Positions 1 to 12,293 are shown, counted from the first letter of the stretch. The stretch: 64,000 nucleotides of DNA from Sympetrum striolatum (GCA_947579665.1 CANPUZ010000066.1:186001-250000), one strand, 5' to 3'. Program-made: numbers and translations. The notes: generated by a model not told the origin, from the letters alone.

Positions 1-835
1 GAAAATTATTTATCAAAGATAAAAAATCTTTCTATTTCTATGGAAAATTTGAATTAATTAGAATGTAGTAGTAGATGAGAAAATACATAAAGAACACATC
101 AATACCTTACTTTATTCCATGCTTTTTGAATGGCATCCATCTAACAACACTTCTATCCTCAACTTATATCTGCAGCATAGGCTGAGAAGAGGTTTTCCAT
201 TTCATGATGTGGACCGACACATTTTCTTTCTCAATGCTATTCTTTCATAGTTACTGATATTGCATCTTACCTCACCACATATACAACCTTGTAGATAATA
301 ACAATATGTTTATTACGAGTGTTATCCCATTGACAGTTTACAATAAAAACATTTACAATATTATAAAATACTGTTGCAATAAGAAATATAGCCAGGAAAA
401 ATAAATACAATCAATAAAAAACTATCTAGAAAAAAAATCAATAAAATAATGTTAACTTAGTATCGAATTTTATGTTTTTAAAACTAATGTTGTCTTAGGT
501 GAAGGAATTATTCATTCAAAATATGTGAGATAAAATTATACAATTATATATTATAAAATATTATACATAATTATTCACTTTGAGGAAAAAAAACTAGCTG
601 CAATGATTTGGACACTGTCATATAGCATAGGTGCATTTTACTACCTCAATTACCACAGAATATGATATTTGCATTAATGCATTATAGCTTATGCATCACA
701 ATAATCGTTTATTAGCTACACTTGGGAGTGTTTTAACATTAACCCCACTTAATTGAAATGCAATATAAATGCTGAATTGAATTCAAATAGAATAATTCAC
801 TAAATAATAACATAAATTAACTAAAAAACAATATT
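1..835. other. AT-rich sequence without recognisable gene
   Basis: Both strands are AT-rich with frequent stops. I see no coding segment, repeat family or RNA gene here. Confidence 0.6.
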
Positions 836-841
836 CCAATG

Positions 842-1060
842 CAGGGGCCATATTCTGTATCTAACTTCCCGTCAGTACGGTAGCCTCTCAGTCGGTTGGG
901 ATCGCAAACCGACTCCTTGAGCTCTCGATGCTATTCCCTAAGCTCCTGCATCGGTACGACGGCTAGCCATCGTCGGTAAATCTACCGATAGTGAAAAGGA
1001 CTCAGTAGCGATAGGGGTCAGTCGGTTAGCAGACGAACTGTAGCAAGTGTGTGCATATTT
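842..1060. mobile_element. GC- and CpG-richer block, possible MITE or SINE remnant
   Basis: This block is clearly richer in G, C and CpG than its flanks. It contains short self-complementary pieces, for example GTCGGTT and AACCGAC nine bases apart near 893, and repeated CAGTCGGTT words near 888 and 1020. Its left edge (GGGGCCATATTC) resembles the ends of arthropod miniature transposons, but no matching right end is visible. It lies directly upstream of a LINE fragment and may be part of a composite repeat. Confidence 0.25.
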
Positions 1061-1102
1061 AACAATATCATCAAGGCAAATGCGTCAATTGAATGGCCAT
1101 AA

Positions 1103-1282
1103 TCAGCAGAATGCCTACAGAAGACGATTTTTGAAGGAAAGATCAAGGGGAAACGACAAAGAGGAAGAATAAAATTCGGAATGCTGACTGATTTAAAACA
1201 AGGAAAAGAATATCAAGTTCTAAAAAGAGAGGCACAGGATAGAGATGCCTGGAGGAGCACAATGATGATGATGATGAATTAG
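1103..1282 (+). pseudogene. C-terminus of a LINE endonuclease/reverse-transcriptase ORF (LINE-C)
   Basis: The frame opens after a stop at 1100 and closes with TAG at 1280-1282. It encodes about 59 residues with the layout known from the extreme C-terminus of arthropod endonuclease-reverse transcriptases: a basic GKIKGKRQRGR stretch, then LTDLKQGKEYQVLKR, then AQDRDAWRS. It ends in five ATG codons, which are the (ATG)n repeat tail read as Met. This is a 5'-truncated insertion: the endonuclease and polymerase domains are absent. The same clade supplies the decayed polymerase segment at 40975-41840. The LINE 3'-end assignment is firm; the exact clade is inferred. Confidence 0.7.
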
Positions 1283-1569
1283 CAAATGTAAAATAAAGCC
1301 GCAATAAGACATTCGATTGCATAAAACGAATGCAATTCTCACTTTTAGATGAAAACTGATGTATGCCATAGCACATATGGATGCAGGTATGTACTACATT
1401 TCTTGGTGCATGCATCTGTCCAAGGACGTGAAATAAAATAAACGTTTGAATCTTTAATTAACAACTGCATTGATACGAGTAAAACTTGGTTGATACAGAC
1501 GCTTCCATAAAATTAGAAAAACTTTCTAAAATACTGGTATTTGTACCTTTGTATACTCGATTTTTCACA

Positions 1570-2160
1570 GTATATCGTTCATAACTGCAGTTACTAATAT
1601 CTCCTTAAATTTCTCCCTCTTCATATAATCTATCACTTATTGCTAACATTAATTTGAGTTGGGCATATTTTCTCAATGTGTTCTTACCGATAAATACATG
1701 AGCTGGGGACTCAACAATCACCTTTATCGTCAGGGGGATGGGTTGTTTACAACCTCAAAATTTCGATAAAATATTCACGTGCTTTATCAAAATGTGCGCA
1801 AACTTAAATATCAAACGATATTCAGAAACACAAAAAGAATCCTTGTTCTATTTATTTTCTTATGGTGCTTAATTTGACTTCCTACAAAAATTATTTCTAA
1901 TTTAATTTTGAAAAACAAATTAACCCTGCAACAAAAAATGACCTTGACATTTATTTCTTAAGAAAACGTTTTCACCCGTCTGGGTACGAAACATGGACTT
2001 CAGGGAAATAAAGAGTAGCCTGTAAATAGCCTAAGAGAAGCCTCTGCGCGGGGTTGACTTTTAATGATGTAGAATATTTCTAAGTTGCGTGACTCTTAGT
2101 TCTCGAGTATTTCGTAAACATACACACACACACACACTATTTTATATTTTACATATGTAT
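1570..2160 (-). repeat. Family D SINE-like repeat, copy 1 (extended)
   Basis: This copy and 3517-4090 match over their whole length, including about 140 bp before the family-wide edge (TCAACAATCACC, 1711). Read on the minus strand, the family has a weak tRNA-like head with a B-box-like word (here TTTCGTACCC), then a body whose plus-strand form includes TTCTTATGGTGCTTAA, and ends in GATTGTTGA. A CA microsatellite at about 2123-2137 sits at the head side. No protein is encoded. Interpretation as a Pol III-derived SINE rests on the box B word and copy number, not on a complete tRNA fold. Confidence 0.5.
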
Positions 2161-2735
2161 TCATATAGAAGACTAGTTGAAGTGTTCATTGAATCTCAAG
2201 GGTACTATTTAAATTGATAAATGCAATTGTTATAGAGTTGACAGTAACACATACCTCATAATTAAAACTACATAGAAAATGCTAGGCTCTAATTATTTCC
2301 AAACCAGTAAACAAACAAAATGAAGTTATAATAAAATATGTAAAGACACCTATACATTAGAACTCACATCCTTTGAATGAAAAACTTGTTTGATGAAGAC
2401 AACATTTGTTTAAGGATAGTAAAAATTTATTCGAAGAAAGCATAACGATAAGAAGCATCATGCTTAAGGAGATATTTTAGGAAAGGCACAAATGGATATT
2501 GAAATCAATGAACAAACACAAAAGAAATATATTTTATATCACTCTAAAACAACCAATGAATATTCTTTGCGGAAAGTAAGTGTATTACAGAGCTGAATTG
2601 TGCCCAAATGCTAAAATGCATAACATGGAACTTGATCAAATAACACAAATGCAGTCACAGTGCCTAAACAGATGCAGAGATTAACCAATAACTGAAAAAT
2701 ATCAAATGTATATGAAGTGGAAGCACTTAAAAAAT

Positions 2736-3408
2736 TCTGATGTGTCCAACACACGACTTTCTCCATATTTATTGAAAACAGAAGCCTATGCCGGTTATAT
2801 ATAAATTACTCGAAAACAATGAGTGTTACAAAAAATATTTAAAAAAGTTGTAATGAAGTATATTATCTATAACTTTTGTGGATAATTATATATTCCTACA
2901 TTGCATTGTGACAGAGATATGTATGAAAAACTTCCATTTATGGATAAACAACAACTTCCGGTTAACCATTATTCAAGAATAACACCTAAACCATCAGTGG
3001 TGCGGAAAAATGATTCAAACAAAAGTTGTAGTAAAGTGAATTATCTATAACATTTATGCATAATTGTATATACCTACATTGCATTCTGACGGAGATATAC
3101 ATGAAACAAAATTTTGTTCCAGCTAAACCACAACTTCCGGTTAAGCGGTATTCATCAAAAACTAATCAACTCTTGGCATTGTTAGGAAAATACTAAATAT
3201 GAAGTTTGGAAATGATCAGATAATTACCTTTTAAAATAGAGCGCCCACAATTCTTTTTACCTCAGACAGACACAGACAGACATGTTTGGGAAAATAGCGA
3301 AAACTTAAAATATGAGCCCCAAAACATCAATTTCTGTTGAAAATTGTAGGCTGAATTTTTTGTGAATACAATACTCTCTCTATACTATTAAAGGGAGAAA
3401 GTAAAAAT
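2736..3408 (+). mobile_element. Family H Helitron/Helentron-like non-autonomous element, copy 1
   Basis: The left end TCTGATGTGTCCAACACA and right end GGGAGAAAGTAAAAAT are shared with the other H copies. A subterminal ACTTTCTCC near the left end is inverted as GGAGAAAGT at the right end. Two internal units start near 2811 and 2989, each built around the word AACTTCCGGTTAA. A CAGACA microsatellite (about 3265-3285) lies before the right end. No ORF is present, so the copy is non-autonomous. This layout (subterminal inverted repeat, terminal hairpins, central tandem repeats, microsatellite) is the one described for Helentron-associated and DINE-1-type elements. Classification is inferred; no Rep/helicase gene is in the window. 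Confidence 0.6.
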
Positions 3409-3516
3409 ACTATGAATTACTTTTTGCATTCTGCATATAGCAAAACATAAACTTTACCTCTCCGATCAAGGAATATGGTATTGGAGATTTGCTACAACAT
3501 GACAACTCGCCTTCTA

Positions 3517-4090
3517 ACAGCATATCGTTCAAAGCTGCAGCTACTAACATCCCATTAAATTTCTCCCTCTTCCTATAATCTATCAGTTATTGCTGACATT
3601 AGTTTGAAGTACTTCTATCTTCTCAATGTGTTCTTACCAATACATACATTAGCTAGAAAAAAACAAATACCTTGATCGTGAGGGGGATGGGTTGTTTACA
3701 AATTAAAAATATCAATATAATTTTCAAATATTTTATCAAAATATTCACAATTTCTAATCAAGCACGATTTTCAACGACCAATATAAGAATCTATATTCTA
3801 TTTTCCTTCTTTTGGTGCTTAAATCGACTCTTGAAGACTGTTATTTCTAATTTAAGTTTGAAAAAGACATGAACCCTGCAACAAAAGAAATTAATTTTAC
3901 CTCTATATCATATGAAAATGTTTTGACCTGTCTGGGTATGAACCGTGGACTTTACTTAAGTAAATAAAAAGTAGTCTATACTCTGCGTGACCTTTAATAA
4001 TGTAGAAAATCTCAAAGGTTTGCAACTTACGAGTTTTTAGAGAAAATACACAGAAACATACCCACTGTCTATTTTATATAAATATATGGA
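3517..4090 (-). repeat. Family D SINE-like repeat, copy 2 (extended)
   Basis: Matches 1570-2160 over about 575 bp, with element H1 lying between the two copies. The box-B-like region reads GGTATGAACC near 3935. The longest plus-strand ORF (3672-3872) runs antisense through the repeat body and is not a gene. Confidence 0.5.
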
Positions 4091-4752
4091 TACATTATTT
4101 ATAATCTATAAAATAAATATTCAGAAAATATTTAAATTTTAATAATTGAGAATTAAATTGCTTGATTAATAAAATTTCAATGGTAATTGTTCACTGTTAC
4201 TGTTGTCCGTTAACATATTTACCTTCCAATGATGAGAATAGAATTCACAACACTTTTAAAAAATCTGATGTGGCCAACACATGACTTTCTCCGTATTTAT
4301 TGAAAACATAAGCCTATGCCGGTAATATATAAATAACTATAAAACAATGAGTGTTACAGGAAAATTTTTCATACAAGCTTTGTAGTAAAAAACATTATCT
4401 ACAACTTGGGTACATAATTGTATATACCTACATTCCATTTTGACAGAGATATGTATGAAAAACTTCCATTTCTGGATTAACAACAACTTCGGGTTAACCA
4501 TTATTGGGGAATAACTCCTAAATAATCAGTGTTACGAAAAAATGTTTCTTACAAAAGTTGTAGCAAAATACATTATCTATAATTTTTGTGTGTAAATGTA
4601 TAAACCTATATTGCATTCTTACAGAGATATTTAAGAAACAAGGTTATGTTCCGGATAAACCGCAACTTCCGGTCAAGCGATATTCTCCAAAAACTAATCA
4701 ACTCTTGGCATTGTTAGGAAAATTCTAAATGTGAATTTTGAAAATGATTGGA

Positions 4753-5535
4753 TATCTACATCTACATCTACATTAATACCCTACAAGCCGCCTTTCGGCG
4801 TGTGGCAGGGGGTGTAAACACCAGTTGAATCTAAATTACTTCCTTATTCGATTACTGTCACATATTGTTCGCGGAAAGAATGAATCTCTAAAACGATTCG
4901 TCCTAGCATCTATTTCTCTTAACTTACGGTCATTATCGGATCGACCGACGTAGCAGGGGGGTTGCATGATACCGATTGTATCTTTGGAAAATGTAGTTTC
5001 CCTGAATTTATTAAGCAATCGCAGCCTCGCTTCCAATCTCCTTTCTTTCAAGGATTCCCAACCTACGTCTGAGAGCATTTTTGTAACAATTGCTTTTTTA
5101 TCGTAGCATTTCTTAACAAAATGAACCGCTTTACGCTGCACTTTCTCGAGTTCGCGAGTACACGTTTCATCCGCCGGATCCCATATACTTGCCGCATATT
5201 CCAGAAGGGGTCTGACCAAGGTAAAATAACATCGCTTTCTCACCTTTTCGTCGCATTTACCGACAATACGCTTTACAAAGCCAAGCCTTTTACTAGCTTT
5301 GCCGCAGATTTTTCGAATATGCGTGCTCCAATTTAAGTTATTAGTAATATTGATCCCAAGATATTTAACTGAATCTACTACTTTGATACTAATTCCATTA
5401 ATTTTGTATGGGTAATTTGGACGCATTTTTTTCTTTTCGATAAAATTAACTACGGAGCATTTACTTACGTTAATATCTAATTCCCATTTTTCGCACCATA
5501 ATATAATATATAATTTCATATAAGATAATTTCAGT
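4753..5535 (-). mobile_element. LINE-A insertion, 5'-truncated, inside element H2
   Basis: The 3' end faces left: on the minus strand it finishes with a stem-loop (4779-4810, arms CCCTGC and GTAGGG) and a (TGTAGA)n tail at 4755-4775. The 5' end is truncated near 5520-5535 against family H sequence. Truncation at the 5' side plus a short repeated 3' tail is typical of target-primed reverse transcription. Related copies lie at 37217-37700, 46549-46804 and 49270-49405. Confidence 0.75.
4836..5520 (-). pseudogene. LINE-A reverse transcriptase, thumb and C-terminal part
   Basis: An intact reading frame of about 228 residues remains, from the segment after the catalytic YxDD box to the natural stop. 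Recognisable blocks, in order: WCEKWELDINVSKCSVV (the W..LDIN..KC block after the active site), VKYLGINITNNLNWSTHI, VRPLLEYAASIWDP, ELEKVQRKAVHFV, then VGWESLKERR and a basic tail. These match Jockey/CR1-type reverse transcriptases. The palm with the active site is missing, so it cannot be functional. The frame continues upstream to 5588, but those about 28 codons are read from element H2. The absence of stops suggests a fairly young insertion. Confidence 0.8.
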
Positions 5536-5725
5536 ATAAGATAGAGCGCACACAAACTCTTTAACCACAGACAGACAGACAGACGCACAGACAGACATGT
5601 TCGGGAAAATAGCTAAAACATGCTCTATGGGCCCCAAAACATCTATTTCTGTCGAAATCTGGAGGTCAAATTCTTTTGTGAATACAATACTTTCTCTATA
5701 CTAGGTATAGGGAGAAAGTAAAAAT

Positions 5726-7160
5726 ATATAAGATGATAAAACTCAAGATTGTAGGCAATTATTCGGTCAAATTATATTATGAGAGTAATTAAGTTATAGA
5801 ATATATCACTAAAATCACAAAGATTCCTAACAAACGTAGTGTCAGAGATCAAGAGTTTTTCCAAGATAATCTAAAGGTACTGATTCGCTTTGAGGAATGC
5901 AACTTAGTCACCTCTAAAAGTCCACTCATCTACAATGTTGCAATTCTTCCAGAAATTTATATTTCAAAAGTAGAGCATTGATGGCTTCTTGCTATAATCA
6001 TGTTGTTTGGTCATAAATATTATGTCATAATTTTATTGCTAAAAACTAAAGAACACCAGCAAATACAGATGTGATGTAAGTAGTAAAGAATTGTTGGAAA
6101 CTGATAAGTAAAAATTCAAAATGGCCTAATTGTGACATCTGTAGGATGGTTATGTAGCATCAATTATAACATAGATACATTATTTTACCTTCTATTGAAG
6201 GACTCAAAAAGTAACACCAACAAAAAGAGGAATAAAAGTAAAAGCTTTTAGGTATATTTCGTTGATTTTTAAACATATTCAAGAATACTAATGCAAACAT
6301 AAATGCTACGACTGTTAATATATATTCTTGCGATGCATTTGGACCTGAGTTTATTAACTCATGGAATACGGTGATTCAGCCAAATGTCATTATACTCATC
6401 TCAACAGATACTTTTAAAGCTCAATTCCCGTACCACATATGCTCCCTGCTCTTAAGCAAAAGTATTTGCATGATTTTTTAAGCCTAAAAAATGCTAAAAT
6501 TAACTTCTATAGCAAATTATTAACAAAAATTTCTGATTTTGAAGACTGGTTATTTTTTTATGTAATTAATACCTGACTGTGATGTAAAATAAAAATATTT
6601 AACCAATTTATTGCAAGTCTATCGCTTAAAATTAATGATGGAATATTTTAACCAATCAAAGAGGTAAAGAAGGACTTGATAGAAAATGTTGTGATTGTTA
6701 CTTATAAATAAACAACATAATAGACATCAGTATATCATTAAGTATATTTGCACTACGGTTAGCACAAATGTTTCTTAACGCAAACTCTTTCCCCGGTCCC
6801 TTGAGATTTGTGTTAGTGAGGGTTTACTGTATTCTAGAATAATAATAACTAATAATAATTAATAATCTATTAACAACATACTCATTGTATATACAAGCAA
6901 AAGTTATATAAAAGTATATTGATAAGGCAAATGAAAAGACGGTATCAAATCAAGTAGTCCCTCAAACCTAATTTTGTATTCCCTCTTACAAATATATGGT
7001 TGAATACAAATGGTGCCCAAGCTATAGAACACAATTTTCATAAGGTGATAGACAATCTATCTTTAAGAAATATTTATTAAATCTCTTCACATGCCAGGCT
7101 AGAGAATTTTCAACTATGGTTAACGAATATAAAAAATTGAAATTCCCGCAAAGCATTTCA
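5726..7160. other. AT-rich sequence, no gene seen
   Basis: No coding frame, known repeat family or RNA gene was recognised. Simple TAATAA runs occur near 6840-6870. Confidence 0.5.
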
Positions 7161-7164
7161 AATG

Positions 7165-7215
7165 GTAGAGCTACCTGGTCTTGAACCCAGGACTTTTCCA
7201 ATAATGTAAAAACAT
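7165..7215 (-). repeat. Degenerate tRNA-like segment
   Basis: The minus strand carries CCTGGGTTCAAGACCAGG, a box-B/T-arm-like palindrome, and plus-strand words near 7568 (GTGTCGAACC) and 7731 (GCATCGAACC) look like further decayed copies. No acceptor stem or D-arm can be paired, so this is read as repeat debris and not a tRNA gene. Confidence 0.25.
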
Positions 7216-7969
7216 AGAACTACCATGTAGGAATAAAACTAATTTAATACAAGGGTTTAAGAGGATATCATACTGGGTTATCCTAAACCAAGAATCCTTT
7301 ATTCGCATTTTCAAAGCATAGAGAAAGGCGCTGTCTTCGAAGCACGCATCATGAGAGAAACCGTTAAATTTTTACATGAAATGTATTAGTGATCTCTATT
7401 TACATGCGGTATTCTACATTTGCATGTAATCGGAAATGAGATTGAAAATATTATTAAAAATTGCAGCAATTCTTCTTATTTGGGAGAAATTTTCACCCAC
7501 CACCACAAGGCATAGGCACCTAAATTATTCCATATAAAATTCGATTCTGTATTCAGTATACCTGGTGTCGAACCAAGGACTTTAATTATGACAAAATGAC
7601 ATGGAAAAATTTGCTTTGGGATAATCTCACCATTTATAAAATCCTAATACAATTATCACAAAAGACTTAAAACAGAACTCTACATTTGCGTTTAATTGAA
7701 TGATGGATTCCAAACCGTGCATCGAACCAATGATCATAAGGAAAATGATTAGCTGCGTTCATGAAAGATCCATTACTTCAGTACATATGGATGGTAAAAT
7801 TTCAACCTTCAATCAATCATAAAAAATTGGAAAATCTCAATATACATACTTTTAAAAAAGTAGAGAAGCCTAGTGTCAAATGCAAAAAAATTTTGAGGTT
7901 TTGATAAATAGAATGACCTGGAAGGAATGGAAGCACTTTAAAAAAATTATATTACAATATTATACCTAA

Positions 7970-8765
7970 ATATATATTATAACTCAAATAAGGCATGAAA
8001 TATATATAAAAAATTAAGAACTCCCCAGAATATTATGATTATTTATCCCCAAATCTAGCATAGAGCAATGTGAAAGAAAAAGCCGGAGCAAAGAGATTTT
8101 GAAAGGAGAGGATTTAACAGTACTTCAACAGAACTAACGGAAAACCACAACAATTCAACAGAGGCAAACTGGAGCAAGAGCATATGAAAAAAATGCCTGG
8201 TTTTCCCCATCATACCATCTAAATCCACTGTATCATACTTGAATCCCAATTAACTTATCATTACCGATTAAAAACATAAAATGACATGATTTAACACCAT
8301 TGAAACTTAATCAAAGAAATAAGTAGGACTTATATTGCATTGGAAAACTTAGAGACGCATTTAAAAACAATGAATTGAAAACAATATATGTAATAATATC
8401 TTACTCTGAAGCCACCCTTAAAGCACTCAGTGGCTGCCGTTATACTTCCCTCGCCCTCCACAGGAGCTGTCAAGAGGCCTCGTACATTCTTCCAATGAAT
8501 GCCTCCGCAACTTGGTGTCTCTCTTAAGCAACTGTCCCATATTGAAGACAATAGTGGTCCATTTCCACCATTCTCCACTTTACTCCCAAGCAGCAGCACT
8601 CTGAGGCTTCTCATATTATTTGAAGAACATTCAGTGCACATTCTCTGTATGAATATTTAGACAAACATATAATATATTAAATATTATTATAAATACCCAT
8701 TGATATTCCAGTAATAACAGCAGATCCTGTTAAATATTTACAAGGCAACTAAACAAGGCAATTAC
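7970..8765. repeat. Direct duplication, copy 1 (partner 10859-11656)
   Basis: About 795 bp match the partner 2.9 kb downstream in the same orientation, starting in the AATATATATTATAACTC stretch and continuing past the exon-like block to ACAAGGCAATTAC. Divergence is modest, with small indels. No terminal repeats or target duplication mark the edges, so a segmental duplication is more likely than a transposon. Confidence 0.75.
8405..8644 (-). CDS. Candidate 80-codon protein-coding exon of unknown function
   Basis: The minus strand reads a TTCATACAG acceptor at 8645, then 240 bases open in one frame, then a GTAAGA donor at 8404. Both boundaries are in phase 0, so the exon is exactly 80 codons. 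The peptide begins RMCTECSSNNMRSLR, has WDSCLRETPSCGGIHW in the middle, and ends ATECFKGGFR. Its six Cys suggest an extracellular or metal-binding module, but I do not recognise the family. Support comes from the exact length, splice-like edges and a partner at 11296-11535 that keeps length and splice signals. Against it: weak polypyrimidine tract and no other exon found nearby. A piece of an unknown transposon is possible. Confidence 0.4.
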
Positions 8766-8924
8766 TAATATTAATGAAATATGGTTACAATATTAATGAA
8801 CTATGAATGAATGAGTCAGTGAATGTATAATTAGGTATAATTGGAGAAACATCCATATTTAATAGATAGGAGATGGATTAACAGATATAACTTTAATATG
8901 TAATCATCATAAAGTAATTTTTAA

Positions 8925-9098
8925 TACACCCCTTTGTGCTACCAGTGCCTCAATGAGGACATGGCAGTGGACGATGATGCACAGTCGGACGAGACCACAC
9001 TTGCCCTTGCACACAAAGTTCCCAAAATGGCCTGGGGAAAAACTACTACTAAATCTTCGACCCATTACCTTCTGCCCAAAGCAGTGCGGAGCTTGTGT
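8925..9098 (+). other. Short open segment, possible coding remnant
   Basis: About 57 codons are open on the plus strand between stops. The peptide begins TPLCYQCLNEDMAVDDDAQ and includes ALAHKVPKMAWGKTTTK. Composition (CxxC, acidic cluster, then basic) looks more protein-like than neighbouring frames, and GTGCTACCAG just before TGCCTC resembles a splice acceptor. No family was recognised, and a minus-strand frame of similar length overlaps it. Confidence 0.2.
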
Positions 9099-9761
9099 TA
9101 AAAATTTAATGTACTCAAACCAAAGTAACTCGGCATACTCTATGCTCCGAAGGACTGGATACACAAAGAATTTATTTCAATGAATTTCTATGAACTTATT
9201 ATATTCCCATAGGAAGTTCTATTGGAAATGGATATATTGCCAATAAAGAATAGCAATTACTCAACTGAAAAAGAATAATATTAATCAATTACTAAAGTAA
9301 ATTTTTAAAATTAGGTCTCATAATTTTCCTTAAATAATGGTTTGTCAGAAAAATAGAACACAATACATCTTAAGTATCAACCCATTTTCAGTAAAAATAC
9401 AGAATTAATATTGTCAATCATAATAGTTCTGTGTAACAATATACAAATATTTTATGGTAACCTATTAACAAACATATTCTGAAATTGATATCATAAAGAA
9501 TTTATTTATATTTCATATTGCATATATTCATTATATATTTTAAAATTTCCAAACTCTAAATTGGACAATTAAAATATCCAGACCAATACGTGGGTAAATC
9601 CTAGCCATGACAAGGAAACCATTGTTCAAATGCGATGAAATTCTGCCCCTATCAAAAACACCGCTATTAACAATCAAAACGAGAGCAAGGAAAACACCTA
9701 CATGTCAACAAAACGCTGTTCTGGGATACCTAAGAAGTAGCACCAATGCATCACAAAAAAA

Positions 9762-10445
9762 TCTGATGTGGCAAGCTCATGACTTTCTTCATGTATAAGA
9801 TGTCAATATATTTCTACGACAGTATTTTCGAATTCTATATTCAAACTAAACTCGGAAGATAAGTGATTAATTTATATCATAATATCTTTTACGTCACAAA
9901 CATTATAAGTAATATTTTTGGGACATGTTCGATGAAAAACGATTAAATTTGCCTTTTCCCGAGAGCGCCCACAAAGTACATAATCAGCTACTTCCAGTTT
10001 ATCAGTATTTCATTAATAACTATTTAGCAATCAGGGATTAAAAATATGATCACTAAAGCATTTATAGAAAATTACATTTTCTAAAACTTTTATAAACAAT
10101 CGTCTAAACCTAAATATCATTTTTTTTGAGATATTTCACAAAAAAGGAAATCTGCTTCCAAGAATAAAAAAAACTCAACTTCCGGTTAAACCATTTGCTC
10201 CAAAAAATTATCAAGTCTATCAGCACACCACAGTATATACGTGAAGTTTGGTACTGATAGGGCTAATAGTTTTCACGTTAGAGCGCCCACAAGCACACAC
10301 ACACACAGATGCAGACATCGTTCCAAAAATGGTCAAAACATATTCTAGGGACCCCAAAACATGTATTTTGGTTGAAATCTCGAAGTCAAATTTTTTCAGA
10401 AAAATAATACTTTCTATATACTATGAATATGGAGAAAGTAAAAAT
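9762..10445 (+). mobile_element. Family H element, copy 3 (subfamily B)
   Basis: The left end TCTGATGTGGCAAGCTCA and right end GGAGAAAGTAAAAAT bound the copy. The interior differs from copies 1, 2, 5, 6 and 9: it has CATGTATAAGATGTCAAT after the left motif and a single AACTTCCGGTTAA-type unit, and resembles copies 4 and 7 (subfamily B). A CA microsatellite precedes the right end (about 10290-10305). The 88-codon ORF across the right half is not a gene. Confidence 0.6.
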
Positions 10446-10858
10446 CCTATTAGTATGAAGGAATTGACCCTAAAATACAGTGTATATTGTATGTTTGCAA
10501 TAACAAAAGTGTAAAATCTTCTACCACTATTCAATGAGTCTAAACAATTTCGGTTACAGACCACCCATTGCCATTATACACTTCCATTATTTCATTGAAT
10601 TTAAGAAAAAGAAATCCAACAAAGGAAACCAAAAGACAGCCTAAATGTAAAGTAACCACAAGGATGATCATTGAAATAAATCAGATTTCCAGAAATACAT
10701 CCCACAAACTTCGTCCATGATCTCCAATTGGAAATATTCCTATAACTAGAATTAAATCTGCTAGTTAAGATGGCAGACATTGGCTGACTCAAGCAAATTG
10801 ACGAAATTGTATTGCAACCAGTATAACAGAACATATTGACAGTAATTGCAACATTATA

Positions 10859-11656
10859 TCTTAATATATATTATAACTCAAATAAGGCATGAAATATATA
10901 TAAAAAATTAGGATCTCCCCAGAATATTATGATCATGTACCCCCAAATCGAGCATAGAGCAATGTGAAAGGAAAAGCCGGAGCAAAGATATTTTGAAAGG
11001 AGAGGATTTAACAGTACTTCAACAGAACGAACGGAAAACCACAACAAATCAACAAAGGCAAACTGGAGAAAAGCATATGAAAAAATTCCTGATTTTCCCC
11101 AGCATACCATCTAAATCTACTGTATCATACTTGAAACCCAATTAACTTATCACTACCGAATAAAAACATAAATTGACATGATATAACACCATTGAAACTT
11201 GATCAAAGAAATAATTAGGTCATGCATTTTATTGGAAAACTTAGAGACTCATTTAAAGCAATGAATTGAAAGCAATATACGTAATAATATCTTACTCTGC
11301 AGCCACCCTTAAAGCACTCAGTGGCTGTCGTTATACTTCCCTCGCCCTAAATAGGAGCCATCAAGAGGCCTCGTACATTCTTCCAATGAATGTCTCCGCA
11401 ACTTGGTGTCTCTCTTAAGCAACTGTCCCATACTGTAGACTGCAGTGGTCCATTTCCACCATTCTCCACTTTACTTCCAAGTTGCAGCACTCTGGAGCTT
11501 CTGGTATTATTTGAGGAACATTCTGAGCATATTCTCTATATGAATAATAGGACAAACACATAATATATTTATTATAATTATAAACGCCGATTGAAATTCC
11601 AGTAATAGCAGCAGATCATATTAGATGATTACAAAGCAAATAAACAAGGAAATTAC
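10859..11656. repeat. Direct duplication, copy 2 (partner 7970-8765)
   Basis: Second copy of the ~795-bp duplication, in the same orientation. It carries the broken version of the exon-like block. The intervening 2.1 kb contains an H copy and otherwise unrelated sequence. Confidence 0.75.
11296..11535 (-). pseudogene. Duplicated 80-codon exon-like block with an in-frame stop
   Basis: This block keeps the 240-bp length, an AG acceptor (CATATAG) and the GTAAGA donor of the block at 8405-8644. Conserved stretches include SKVENGGNGPL, WDSCLRETPSCG, HWKNVRGLL and TATECFKGG. One codon near the centre-right reads TAG where the partner has a sense codon, so this copy cannot encode the full segment. 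Conserved length with one nonsense change suggests a decaying duplicate of something once coding. Confidence 0.4.
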
Positions 11657-12293
11657 AATTTGTGATGCATAGTGCTAAACCTATATTGAAATGAGGATCT
11701 TTTAAATGATAAAAGAGTTACCTTAGATTTTTCAAAAGGAGAGTCTGCACCAACCTTCCCAAAGTAACCTGTAGTATCTGATTCATCGATATCTACCACA
11801 TCTCACCTTTGTAGTGATGGTTATTAAGTCAAGATCATTAGGTACAGAATGACTTATCTTACCAAAACAAATAAGAATGTGCTGATATTCCTATGCATTT
11901 TACAATTTTTCTCTTCCACAGGATGGTTTTTGGAGGAGATTTAAAGGTAGGAACACCAGTAAACCTATATCAATAATGTATTTATTAGCTCCCCATTCCT
12001 GAAAGGTTAGAAAAGAGAACATGAGTATTCAATTACAAAATTTAAATCATAAAAAGCATTATTTTCTAATGATAATCAGATACCGAGACTTAAATATATA
12101 CATTCTAAAATCTTAAGAAAAACATACCTTATTTTGTCATCACCAATTGGATAGGCATTGGAATAACTGCATCCAACGATAATCTCAAATAAGATGCCTT
12201 CTTCAAAGCGCATCGATTATTAAAACGTCTCACTAAACATGAGAGGTCAGATCAGACCCTCTACATGAAATCTTCAAGTTTTAGTCCCATAAT
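11657..12293. other. No gene recognised
   Basis: Moderately AT-rich sequence without recognised coding or repeat content. Confidence 0.4.

Larger units (their letters stand above)
4264..5725 (+). mobile_element. Family H element, copy 2, interrupted by a LINE
   Basis: The left end TCTGATGTGGCCAACACA starts at 4264 and the right end GGGAGAAAGTAAAAAT stops at 5725. Internal units start near 4327 and 4508. Sequence matching intact copies runs to GATTGGATA at about 4752 and resumes at TAAGATAGAGCGCAC at about 5535. The roughly 780 bases between are a minus-strand LINE-A insertion. Removing it gives an element of normal size (about 680 bp), so H2 inserted first and LINE-A later. Confidence 0.65.
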
